Shown here: piece after piece, positions 9,901 through 17,248 of the stretch | Position numbering within the stretch: position 1 is the stretch's first letter | How the letters are laid out: each line of letters begins with the position of its first letter | DNA from: Bacteriovoracaceae bacterium | GTDB taxonomy: Bacteria > Bdellovibrionota > Bacteriovoracia > Bacteriovoracales > Bacteriovoracaceae | Length of the DNA stretch: 64,000 nucleotides | Direction: 5' to 3' | Assembly (NCBI GenBank): GCA_947446575.1 | Contig: CANFHC010000005.1 | Location: forward strand, 62,001-126,000 | Made by a program: the position numbers and the translations under genes | Notes under the pieces: generated by a model | Told to the model about the DNA's origin: nothing | The model's input: the letters and a program-made list of their open reading frames with translations, nothing else | The model's database searches: none

Positions 9901-10831
9901 AAAGAATTATTGTGATGATATAAAAAACAAAAATGAAAAAGAAAAGTGCAACAAAGTTGAAAAAATAATTTCTGAATTTAAAGATGAAAAACCTGAAACG
10001 TGCAATAAGTTCAATGAAATTACAGACAGAAAAAGTTGTTTCGATATTTTGTTCATTAAAATATCTATGCTGCTAGGTAATCCTGATTATTGTAAGAACA
10101 TCACACCCGCGAGCGCTATTAGTATATTTTGCTTAGCACACTTTAATCTCGAAAAAGCACATGGTTATGTCACATTACCAGAAGACTTGGAGCAAGTGGG
10201 TAATAATGTATTACTCATTCAGGATCAAAATGGGCGCTTTAGTGAAGAGTCCCAAAAGTGGGGTGTTGCCAACACCGGCTGGGCGTGGAACGGTAAGTTT
10301 GCTGACCTTAATAATGACGGCTGGCTGGATATCTATATTTCAACTGGATTTCTTCCATTTCGAATGCTTAGTAATAATTATCTTTTTATAAACGAAAAAG
10401 GTAAAAAATTTACAAATCAAACCAAGAAAATGAAAATGGAAGAAGTTTATGCATCGTATTCAAATGTTGCCGTTGATTTAGTAGGTGATGGTAATTTGAG
10501 CATAGTCGCTAATGCCACTAATGGTCCAACAAGATTCTATATTAATCACAATCAAAATAATTCTATTGAATTTAACTTAATACAAAATCCCAAAATGGGA
10601 AATACAAGTGCTATTGGTGCACGAATAATAATAACAGATAATTTAGGAAAATCACAATTGAGAGAAGTAAAGGCAAGCGGAGGATATATTTCTTTTGGGC
10701 CTTACTTACAGCATTTTGGATTGGAGAAAGCAACAATAGTAAAACAATTAAAGATTATTTGGCCAGATGGTGTAACTAACGTCTTGAGACATCCATTTAA
10801 TGCTAATTATCAATACCAGATTGAGCGCTAA
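6986..10831 (+). CDS. Permease / paired-Cys repeat / VCBS propeller / UnbV fusion protein
   Basis: A GTG start with AAGGA five bases upstream gives 1281 residues. Residues about 10-375 are an eight- to ten-span permease of the ArsP/DUF318 type, with the metal-relevant C-x-x-C-x-x-P motif at C128, C131, P134. Residues 400-620 hold eight C-x(9-11)-C units spaced along a helical segment. Residues about 720-960 contain five VCBS/FG-GAP blades with Ca-binding D-x-N-x-D-G type loops (GDYNRDG, VDINNDG, ADVDKNG, SDLNQDG, GDINND). Residues 976-1049 insert three more Cys pairs. Two further blades (ADLNNDG, VDLVGDG) complete seven, and residues about 1195-1281 form an ASPIC/UnbV domain (GARI, GPYLQHFGL, IWPDG). 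The propeller and Cys repeats should be extracytoplasmic, where disulfides form. ArsP permeases export arsenicals or other small molecules; the combined function is unknown. The next gene starts immediately after the stop. Confidence 0.85.
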   Translation: MLNFKKYSPYSKKRFFILFACILVVAFYFWTQSRYPALDKKALMGARTNASGIVFDIVFPIFNTDTIFERVLKSTVNWYYTNWKGMTFGLIFSGLVLSILSMFRYRGFKNHFLNALAGMAFGAPLGVCANCAAPISKSIYDSTNSIEATLASLFSSPTFNFVVLTMSFQLLPFELAVTKVALSLVMILLVAPILGNLFKNSPEHLQNKREDEVVIEALPFGVKRDTSDESWFVAIKSSFSIFFQSFFYIVKVTVPAMLLAGFLGGAVIELMPLDSLINLQLSLAGVFLVAAVGTFLPVPMSFDVVIVAILLRAGLHPIYGMVLLFTLGIFSIYPFFVMWRAINLKLAGALFAIVMFLGMAGGGIVPYLASRHLDELMVAYNSSQSNDPVDETIKFTRKNCLKLSEKNRNDCVFQIAQGTKIKKICSVLQESVDKKECEAKYFLFNSDKVKGENCSSLNDPVSRDYCNKSMGAEIIRNMPFFFKHYCELTSNKENSCKYRQIRFLGQNGGNSIGQCELFNSLQNIRECIDFYFFYNFDAGSIPESSCSVLKTDSASAYCLSKVALRSKVEKISTLENAFCRTRPGLKFKQYCNGFFNEARAINSRRIEFCEKINTEFKDKCKASVFSQQAQGMYYKLLARDLLTKRSFLDKENELINTLDNKNTYSSLKIELKNEFKEDSLKVSSFPLIARKKQVDMFERFEDKDLGINLPDAKAVEETDFGWISRGMAAGDYNRDGRQDLVFATSKGPFLYKNLGNLHFQKMKIELKEEKAGDLNLMSVALVDINNDGYLDLFCNSAINGEMFFLLSANGSFEHENRINIPNDKKRIYSRSNAFADVDKNGWVDLFVGNNPPWGFYVPSANAENELLMNNSMKWNPNSEYTDRVKGLTMTSLFSDLNQDGFIDLWVGTDLFAPDQLLMGTKKGFNEIKKSDKNVNATPNASMSYDSGDINNDLRLDVIGLGVNNNTATFVLRKNYCDDIKNKNEKEKCNKVEKIISEFKDEKPETCNKFNEITDRKSCFDILFIKISMLLGNPDYCKNITPASAISIFCLAHFNLEKAHGYVTLPEDLEQVGNNVLLIQDQNGRFSEESQKWGVANTGWAWNGKFADLNNDGWLDIYISTGFLPFRMLSNNYLFINEKGKKFTNQTKKMKMEEVYASYSNVAVDLVGDGNLSIVANATNGPTRFYINHNQNNSIEFNLIQNPKMGNTSAIGARIIITDNLGKSQLREVKASGGYISFGPYLQHFGLEKATIVKQLKIIWPDGVTNVLRHPFNANYQYQIER

Positions 10832-13132
10832 TTGTTGAGGTTAATTCGCGAAAAGATTAAAATTCATCATCTGACATTTAACATTTTTATAAAATGCCTG
10901 ATGTGGTTAGCATTATGTCTGTTGTTTTGTTTTTTCATCGATGTTCAAAATCTCATAGATCATAGTGTTTTCTACATTTTTCAATTAAGAGATATTGAAA
11001 GAGCAAGAAGTTTACTAAGTGGTCACTTGATTTTTTTTGGCCCAGAAATGACAGGTGGGGGGAATTTACCAGGTCCCTTATATTATTACATTCTTGCATG
11101 CACTTTCTTTATTAAAAATAGTTGGATAGCCGTTTGGGTAATGCAATTAGCTTTTGCAATAACAGCCGTAATAGTTGGATATACATATTTTGAGAAAGAG
11201 TTTAAATCAAAAGCAACATCAATTCTTTGGCTATTCATGTTTGCAACCGCCCCTTTAACGAGTTGGTTTTTAAAAATATTCCTTAATGTCAGTTTTCTTA
11301 TTCCCTTTGTGGTTTTGTCGTTAGTTTTGACAATAAAATCTTTTGAAAGTGCTGATCCCGTAAAACGAAAGAAGTACTATTTATTAAATTGCTTGATTTT
11401 AAGCCTTGGTCTCCAGTTACATCTCTCTCTTATTTTTTTTGTTAGCTCTTTGCTTTTTTTAAATTTTTTTGCCGAAAAATTAAATTTACCTAAACTGTCA
11501 AAAAAAGATTTTTTTTTAGGGCTTGCGTTTTTTATAGTACCACTTATTCCTTATCTTCTTTGGATAGTTTTAGAAAAAATGAAAATTAGTTTTGGGGATC
11601 CTGGGTTTTATGCGGGTAAGGAGGAAGGAAGTATTAAAAGCCTCTTTTTTTTAATAGAGCAGGGGGTGTCAGGAGATAAGGGTAGATTAATTAAACAGTG
11701 GATTCAAAAATTTATTTTTACATTTCCTGCTTCAATACTTTTGTTGTTATTTGTTGTTGATTTGAAAATGTTTTATAAAAAAAATAAACCATTATTGATT
11801 ATTTTTTTATTTTCATTAATACCATTTTTGAATTGGCTTTTTTCACCGCAGGCAATTCGCTACACAATGCTAGCATATATAACTTCTCAGTTTGTTGCCG
11901 TAAAAATGTTTCATGAAGTTTTAAATAATAAAGTTAAAATAAAGGAATTTGTAATTTTTGGTGCGGGAGGAATAACAATCTTGGCTTTGGTGCAGGTCTT
12001 TTCTTTTCCACGGCCGGAGCTGGGGAGCTTTTCTTTAAGATTGATAGCAGTTGTTCTACTAATTTTTTTTCTTGGGTCTAAGTTAGAAAAAAAGGACAAG
12101 TTGTATTCACTTTCAGCAATGTTAATATTTATTCTTATGAATAGTGGGTATTATTTTTTGCCCAGATTTAATTATTTAAAATTTAACGATCGCGAAACCT
12201 ATATGCCAACCGTAAAAGATTGGTCGCATATTTGGAAGACGGTGCATGACAAAACAGGTTGGTCATACGCAGAAGCAAGAAAGCGAATTTATTATATTGG
12301 TCATCATATGAGTCAAAGTCCAAAGTTAGCCTTTGAAGCAAGTAGTAAAAACTTCACTCAGGGTCGTGATGGAAGTAAAGTAAATATGCCAGACGGTTTT
12401 TTTGTTTCAAACCGATACAGTGTTCAAGTTGCAAAAAATTCAGAAGTACAATGGCTTTTGTTACAAAATATTCCAAATGATATAAAGAGCGGAATTAGAA
12501 ATAAGCAAATTGAATTTGGAAAAAACTTATCTGAGCACATAATGGTGATGCCATATTGGATTAAAAAATCTAATTTTAATTATGAGTATTTTCAAAATAC
12601 TAGTGAAGGGTATAAATATTTAGATGATGATTTAGTTTTGCAAAATAGCCTAAGAAACAATGGCGTAGTAGAAATCGCCCCATATAAATACCTCTTTAAA
12701 TGGAATGAATGTATAGATCTTGCTGAGTATTGCTCAACGGGAGCTATTGTTGAAATGAAAAAAATAAATTCAAACTTTTATTCTTTTCACGTAAAGATAG
12801 TTGGAAGTGCATTATCGCAAATTACACCATGGATTTCTCCCAGCTGGACTCAGGCTTGGATTAATCCCTATATCCAAATTGAGTGCGGATCCGTGCTGGA
12901 AAAATTTATTATTGCTTCAAATGTCGGATTCACTAGAAAATATTCACATGGTGACAAGAATTCATTTTTCCAAGGAAACAATTCAATACTTGCTCCATTT
13001 GAAAGAACTTTCAATTTGCAGTGTTCTTGTTCTCCAACTGCCATAGAAATTGGTCGAGATGGATCTTACGTTGATAAAGTGAGAGAAGTAGTAACACTTG
13101 CGGGAAAAAGCTTGAAAGTTAAAATTAATTAA
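10832..13132 (+). CDS. Large multi-pass membrane protein, GT-C glycosyltransferase-like (copy 2)
   Basis: The 766-residue paralogue of the gene at 809-3130 has the same layout: membrane segment, RD-x-x-RA followed by a GGGNLPGPLYY loop, about ten more membrane spans, and a soluble C-terminal domain with YYIGHH, SQITPW and TQAW. The near-identical first loop across otherwise diverged copies marks it as the likely active site. It starts at a TTG directly after the stop of the permease-UnbV fusion, with no clear ribosome binding site, so translational coupling is likely. In this copy the partner is the UnbV fusion rather than the copper monooxygenase, tying the two halves of the region together. 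GT-C assignment rests on topology and the loop; confirmation needs a structure-based comparison. Confidence 0.72.
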   Translation: MLRLIREKIKIHHLTFNIFIKCLMWLALCLLFCFFIDVQNLIDHSVFYIFQLRDIERARSLLSGHLIFFGPEMTGGGNLPGPLYYYILACTFFIKNSWIAVWVMQLAFAITAVIVGYTYFEKEFKSKATSILWLFMFATAPLTSWFLKIFLNVSFLIPFVVLSLVLTIKSFESADPVKRKKYYLLNCLILSLGLQLHLSLIFFVSSLLFLNFFAEKLNLPKLSKKDFFLGLAFFIVPLIPYLLWIVLEKMKISFGDPGFYAGKEEGSIKSLFFLIEQGVSGDKGRLIKQWIQKFIFTFPASILLLLFVVDLKMFYKKNKPLLIIFLFSLIPFLNWLFSPQAIRYTMLAYITSQFVAVKMFHEVLNNKVKIKEFVIFGAGGITILALVQVFSFPRPELGSFSLRLIAVVLLIFFLGSKLEKKDKLYSLSAMLIFILMNSGYYFLPRFNYLKFNDRETYMPTVKDWSHIWKTVHDKTGWSYAEARKRIYYIGHHMSQSPKLAFEASSKNFTQGRDGSKVNMPDGFFVSNRYSVQVAKNSEVQWLLLQNIPNDIKSGIRNKQIEFGKNLSEHIMVMPYWIKKSNFNYEYFQNTSEGYKYLDDDLVLQNSLRNNGVVEIAPYKYLFKWNECIDLAEYCSTGAIVEMKKINSNFYSFHVKIVGSALSQITPWISPSWTQAWINPYIQIECGSVLEKFIIASNVGFTRKYSHGDKNSFFQGNNSILAPFERTFNLQCSCSPTAIEIGRDGSYVDKVREVVTLAGKSLKVKIN

Positions 13133-13145
13133 TCCATGAGGCTCA

Positions 13146-14243
13146 TTATTCTAAATTGTTTGCTAGAGTTAGAATATCGTTCATTTCCTTTACTCCACCT
13201 CTTGAATCGTCTGCAATGCGAATAATGAACATTTTCTTCTCAGGAATAATTGCTATCATCTGACCTTTGTAGCCACGTATAAGCACAAGGCTTTCCGGTA
13301 AATTTTTAAAAGCTAAATCATAATATGGAGAAAAACGCTTATTTAGAAACCAGTAAGCGCCATATGATTCTGTTCCTAGCGTTGTTCTACCTGGGGGCAT
13401 AGTGATTTGTGAATCAGACACTTTCCAAGAGTAAGTTAACCAATCTTTATTAAAGTAAGTTTTCTTATTAAACTTTCCTTCGTTTGTATAAAGTGAAACC
13501 AGCTTTGCTAGATCTCGTGCTGTAGATTCGACATAAAAAATACTTTTATTGATGCTTGGGTGATTGGCAAAACCACTATTTTCTTGAAATCGAAAAGTAG
13601 TATTATTTAGTTTAAATTCTTTTATTAGTTTTTCTTGTATGAAATTTTCAAGCGATATTTTCACAAAAGATTTTTTAATTAATAAAGTTGCGAGATTTCT
13701 ATCAGCAAAGGAGAAGTTGAAAGTTTTTCCTGGCGGATAGAGTTGTCGAGATTGGAATTCAGCATACTTTTTCTGCAAATCACTTTTGTTAGTTTCTTCA
13801 TTGCTCCAAAAGGCTAAGTTTGGTTTTTCTTCACTTTCATGATCATTGTAATATCTTAGTCCAGAACTAAAGCGCATTAAATGATCGAGTGAAATAAGTT
13901 TTGACCATTCTTTGGGCATGTCGGGATACTCAGAAAAAAGATCTTTCCTTTCATCGAAAAAATGATTTGCCTTTGCAAAACCAACAGCTATGTTCAAAAT
14001 AATATTTCCTGCAGACTGGACGGGTTGAGGAGAATCAGGGGAAATACCTTGAGAGTATTTCTCATAAATTATTTTGTTATCTCTTGAAATCAATAAAGCT
14101 TTTGTTTTGTAAATTGGATCCTTTCTAAAGGCAAATGCAGTTAATTCATCAATGTTTGTTTTCATCTTGGATTTAATAGGATTACCTTTAGCAAATATTG
14201 AAGTTGAGAAGAGGCATATAACAATCAGAACAGTTTTTTTCAT
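13146..14243 (-). CDS. Serine hydrolase (class C beta-lactamase fold) homologue, catalytic Lys absent
   Basis: The 365-residue protein has a signal peptide (residues 1-18, ending SIFA) and the overall pattern of the beta-lactamase-related serine hydrolase family (DHLMRFSSGL, PPGKTF, ARDLAKL, ESYGAYW, GYKGQ). At the position of the nucleophile motif SxxK it reads S77-A-G-N80, so the general-base Lys is replaced by Asn. The usual YxN motif reads F-S-F-x-D-x-N, with Phe in place of Tyr. It therefore looks like a pseudoenzyme or one with altered chemistry. It is the last gene of a minus-strand run with the ketosynthase, acyl carrier protein and chain-length-factor-like genes, 20 bases after the ketosynthase stop. 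A periplasmic role on the product of that pathway is inference. Confidence 0.78.
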   Translation of the reverse strand: MKKTVLIVICLFSTSIFAKGNPIKSKMKTNIDELTAFAFRKDPIYKTKALLISRDNKIIYEKYSQGISPDSPQPVQSAGNIILNIAVGFAKANHFFDERKDLFSEYPDMPKEWSKLISLDHLMRFSSGLRYYNDHESEEKPNLAFWSNEETNKSDLQKKYAEFQSRQLYPPGKTFNFSFADRNLATLLIKKSFVKISLENFIQEKLIKEFKLNNTTFRFQENSGFANHPSINKSIFYVESTARDLAKLVSLYTNEGKFNKKTYFNKDWLTYSWKVSDSQITMPPGRTTLGTESYGAYWFLNKRFSPYYDLAFKNLPESLVLIRGYKGQMIAIIPEKKMFIIRIADDSRGGVKEMNDILTLANNLE

Positions 14244-14263
14244 AAGTTTTTTCCATAATTCTT

Positions 14264-15439
14264 TTATTGAGTTACTTCAATTACCGCAGAGATATTATTA
14301 CCACCGAATCCAAAAGAATTACTTAGAAAATATGGAGTGTGATTTATAAAAGTTTTTTCTTTGACTATATTAATTTTGAATTCCGATGCTACATAATTTT
14401 TTGTCGGTAGAATAAATCCTTTTTTTAAGCTTTGACCAGCGATTATGTTTTCAATTAGTCCAGATGCATCAGTTGTATGACCCAAATGACCTTTTAGTGA
14501 AGTTACAGGGATATGGTAATCATTGAAGACCTTGTCAATTGCATTTGCCTCGTTGAGATCATTTAAGAGTGTTCCTGTGCCATGTGCTTTGATAAATCCA
14601 ATTTGTTCATATGATAATCCAGATCGACTAATAGCTGATTCCATCGCAAGTCTAATATATAGTGTATCCTCACGACCATCAGTCATACGATAAGCATCAT
14701 TAGTTTGATTAAAAGAAACGATTTTCATGAAGTCAGTATTATTCAATTGATTTTTATTTTTTGTTACAAGTGCAATGGATCCTGATTCAGTTTTTACAAA
14801 ACCATTTCTTTGAATATCAAATGGCCTAGATGCTTGGTCAGGCTCAATATCAACCTGTGGAAATGCCCCAATACCGTTAAGTGAAAAAAGCACATAAGGG
14901 TCCATTAGGTCTATGGCGCAAACAAGAACATTATTCCAAATATTTGCACTAACCCCTTGAGTGGCATTGGTTAGTAAAGTTAATCCAGTACAACAGGTAT
15001 TATCAATTATGTGAATTTTATCGAATGGAATGTTTATGCCATTTTTTTTCAAAAGAGATGAAACAGAAAGCTGGTCATTTTTTATGAAAAAATTTTTTTG
15101 CTTTAACCCTTTGTTTCGATAAAATTCAAATGCGTTTAAGTTTTTATACAATAAAAAAATTGCATCGATTGTTATTTCTTTTTTGTTAAATGGAAGTCGC
15201 TTTAAAAGCTGATCAAGTATAAGTTCAGATTTTGAATAATCCTCATATTGGTTTTGTGCAATGAGGTCTAAAGGAATATTGCCCCAATATTTTACTGGAA
15301 AATCTTCACCATATTCACTTGAGTTAAATTTAGTATAAGCACTTTTTCCTGATAAGATTTTTTCAATGTTGTTATCGACCCCCCATCCAAGCGGCGATAT
15401 AACATCTGCATATCCAATAAAGGCATCTAGCTTTTTCAT
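14264..15439 (-). CDS. Beta-ketoacyl synthase (KAS II / type II PKS ketosynthase-like)
   Basis: The 391-residue enzyme condenses an acyl group with malonyl-ACP. The Cys-His-His triad can be placed at C150 (NTCCTG), H286 (KAHGTGT) and H321 (KGHLGHT), with the active-site Lys at 316 and the C-terminal glycine-rich NSFGFGGNN at 373-381. Length is slightly short of FabF (about 412) because some N-lobe loops are shorter. The start overlaps the acyl carrier protein stop by four bases. This is not obviously the housekeeping fabF: its carrier protein and Cys-less partner are dedicated and the neighbours are accessory. Together with the protein at 15714-16433 it resembles the KS/chain-length-factor pairs of aryl polyene and type II polyketide clusters. 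Confidence 0.88.
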   Translation of the reverse strand: MKKLDAFIGYADVISPLGWGVDNNIEKILSGKSAYTKFNSSEYGEDFPVKYWGNIPLDLIAQNQYEDYSKSELILDQLLKRLPFNKKEITIDAIFLLYKNLNAFEFYRNKGLKQKNFFIKNDQLSVSSLLKKNGINIPFDKIHIIDNTCCTGLTLLTNATQGVSANIWNNVLVCAIDLMDPYVLFSLNGIGAFPQVDIEPDQASRPFDIQRNGFVKTESGSIALVTKNKNQLNNTDFMKIVSFNQTNDAYRMTDGREDTLYIRLAMESAISRSGLSYEQIGFIKAHGTGTLLNDLNEANAIDKVFNDYHIPVTSLKGHLGHTTDASGLIENIIAGQSLKKGFILPTKNYVASEFKINIVKEKTFINHTPYFLSNSFGFGGNNISAVIEVTQ

Positions 15440-15711
15440 TTAGTTTTTATTTTTGCTATATAGTCTGCAATTTCAGAAACTGCTATCTGACGGAATCGCC
15501 TTCCCGATACATGAGAAAGAGCTACGCTCAGATCAGTAATTTCTATTTCAACTCCAGTAACTCTTTCAAGTTCAAATACAAAATCTACAAAATCGATGGA
15601 TTCTAACCCCAGATCTTCCATTATTTTTGTTTCAGGAAGTATGATGACCGCTGGATCCGTACAAATTTTCCTAAGAGCTAAAATTGTTAATTCTGTGAAG
15701 TTTTTTTCCAT
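15436..15711 (-). CDS. Acyl carrier protein
   Basis: The 91-residue protein has the carrier-protein helix-2 motif LGLESIDFVDF, with the phosphopantetheine attachment Ser at 38. Length and acidic helix pattern fit a stand-alone ACP. It is sandwiched between the chain-length-factor-like gene (two-base gap) and the ketosynthase (four-base overlap), so it is almost certainly the dedicated carrier of this pathway rather than the fatty-acid AcpP. Charging may come from the acyl-AMP ligase at 18683-20239 (inference). No phosphopantetheinyl transferase is present in the window. Confidence 0.88.
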   Translation of the reverse strand: MEKNFTELTILALRKICTDPAVIILPETKIMEDLGLESIDFVDFVFELERVTGVEIEITDLSVALSHVSGRRFRQIAVSEIADYIAKIKTK

Positions 15712-15713
15712 TT

Positions 15714-16433
15714 TTATTCCTTAGTAGAGATTATACCATCTAAAAATCCATAATAGCTTTCATCATCATTTTTAATTGTAAGTTTAATCTCAGTTTCATT
15801 TGTCATCAAAATGAGTCCGGCTGCTTCAGTTAATTTTTTGCCGTTGGAAAAGTGTGAATGCCAAGCTCGTGTCATCTCATTGTCATAGCTATTTACAAAG
15901 CCGATTACGGCCAGGTCAATCAACCCAGTTTTTAAATCAATACTGGCTTTTTCAAAAAGATGATTTTGAGAAATAGAAGTAACGGCATAGGTTGGACCAT
16001 GTATTTCATGGTAAATGGCAATATGGCCTGGAACAATTCCTGTTGCATCTTTGAAACAATGAGTTGGGGGGATCGCATCTCTAAATTTTTTATATAACGA
16101 TTTTTCCTTGGTAATACTAATAAAGCTCGGAAAATCACTGCTTACATAGTCATGATATGTATTAATATATAGACCGATTTTTTCGCTTTGATACTTAGAT
16201 TTAACATTTTGAAAATCCAAGTGATGTAGACACTCAAGCAAGCATTGTGTTTTTTTTGAATGTAGGCGACAGTTTTTTTTCTGGAGTAAATTATACTCAA
16301 AAGAATTCGTTTCAATTGAAAATACAGATGTTGGCGGTAATTCAATTCCGTACTCTGCCAATTGCGTGAAGCTGCTTTCAACTTCGTGATCGCCAATAAT
16401 AAAAAAAGAGGCATTTCCTCTAACAAGTTTCAT
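15714..16433 (-). CDS. Ketosynthase-like protein without active-site Cys (chain-length-factor type)
   Basis: The 239-residue protein resembles the N-lobe of ketosynthases: an IPPTHCF segment, GHIAI, HGPTYAVTS (residues about 121-153) and a following helix-strand pattern. Where ketosynthases have the nucleophilic Cys it reads S-I-S-Q (153-156), so it cannot form an acyl-Cys. Length and this defect match the Ketoacyl-synt_2 'chain length factor' proteins found with ketosynthases in aryl polyene-type clusters. It starts the four-gene minus-strand operon. No ribosome binding site is visible before the ATG and a TATATT/TATTAT box lies within about ten bases, so the transcript may be leaderless. 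Its likely role is as a non-catalytic partner of the ketosynthase. Confidence 0.7.
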   Translation of the reverse strand: MKLVRGNASFFIIGDHEVESSFTQLAEYGIELPPTSVFSIETNSFEYNLLQKKNCRLHSKKTQCLLECLHHLDFQNVKSKYQSEKIGLYINTYHDYVSSDFPSFISITKEKSLYKKFRDAIPPTHCFKDATGIVPGHIAIYHEIHGPTYAVTSISQNHLFEKASIDLKTGLIDLAVIGFVNSYDNEMTRAWHSHFSNGKKLTEAAGLILMTNETEIKLTIKNDDESYYGFLDGIISTKE

Positions 16434-16480
16434 CTAAATAATATATACTAATCTTAGAAGAAACAAAAGGAATTGGATTA
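16434..16480. promoter_or_regulatory. 47-base divergent promoter interval (CLF-like / SDR)
   Basis: The interval is very AT-rich. On the minus strand TTGTTT and TATTAT are 17 bases apart, with the -10 box (16438-16443) almost touching the start at 16433. On the plus strand TATACT at 16444-16449 could be a -10 for the SDR gene, followed by AAAGGA before the GTG at 16481; its -35 is poor. Both calls are by eye and weak. Confidence 0.35.
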
Positions 16481-17248
16481 GTGACAACTAGACAAACTAA
16501 GTTAGCTATTATTACCGGTGGAACTAAAGGATTTGGTAAATCCATCGCATTAAGACTTGGTAAAGATTACGAGCTTGCTCTTCTTTATAAGAGTGATAAA
16601 AAAAATGCTATTGATACTCAAAACGAGCTTGAAATGCTCTATAAGAAAATGTTTGATGTACGAATATACCAATGTGATGTTTCTGATTTATCTCAAGTTA
16701 CCACTACCTATTTGCAAATAAAAAATGACTTTCAAAAAGGAGCGAGTGTTTTAGTCAATTCAGCTGGCATAGCTCTAAAAGAGTTGTTTATTCTAGAAAA
16801 TATATTAGATCATAAAAAGTCGATGGATATTAATTATTTTGGCCCGATTCATATGTGCAAAGTAGTTCTTTCAGATATGTCGCGAGCAAAATTTGGTAGA
16901 ATCATTAATTTAAGTTCAAATAATGTCAGTATTAACAATCGAGGATCTAGTGCCTATTGCGCATCCAAAGCAGCACTTGAAAAATTTAGCCAAATTCTTG
17001 GTGGAGAAGTCTCGAAGCTAGGAATTACTGTTAATGTAATTCGGCCAGGAATTTCTGATACAAATATGGCCAATAATTATCTAGAAAATCTAAGTAAGGA
17101 AAATTACCAGGAGCTTCTTGCACCATCGGGCGAATTGATAGATGGAAATGAAATTGCAAAAGCCGTGGAGTTTTTAATTGATTCAAGACAAATTAATTCA
17201 AGTACTATAACCGTCGATACAGGTCATGCACTTTTTTCAAAAATATAA
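16481..17248 (+). CDS. SDR-family 3-oxoacyl-ACP reductase-like protein
   Basis: The 255-residue protein is a classical short-chain dehydrogenase. The cofactor-binding TGGTKGFG is at 12-19, NSAG at 93-96, and the catalytic Ser 146, Tyr 159 and Lys 163 (YCASK) are all present. FabG-type enzymes reduce the 3-keto group on ACP with NADPH, which fits the ketosynthase and carrier protein transcribed divergently next door. A GTG start is preceded by AAAGGA. The 3' end overlaps the MBOAT-like gene by 23 bases, implying coupled translation. A housekeeping FabG role cannot be excluded but the neighbours argue for a dedicated reductase. Confidence 0.85.
   Translation: MTTRQTKLAIITGGTKGFGKSIALRLGKDYELALLYKSDKKNAIDTQNELEMLYKKMFDVRIYQCDVSDLSQVTTTYLQIKNDFQKGASVLVNSAGIALKELFILENILDHKKSMDINYFGPIHMCKVVLSDMSRAKFGRIINLSSNNVSINNRGSSAYCASKAALEKFSQILGGEVSKLGITVNVIRPGISDTNMANNYLENLSKENYQELLAPSGELIDGNEIAKAVEFLIDSRQINSSTITVDTGHALFSKI

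Noticed and set aside
13133-13145. Terminator between the convergent genes at 13132 and 13146 (ATGAG-G-CTCAT)
   Set aside because: The inverted repeat has a one-base loop and no T run, so it cannot form a normal terminator hairpin.
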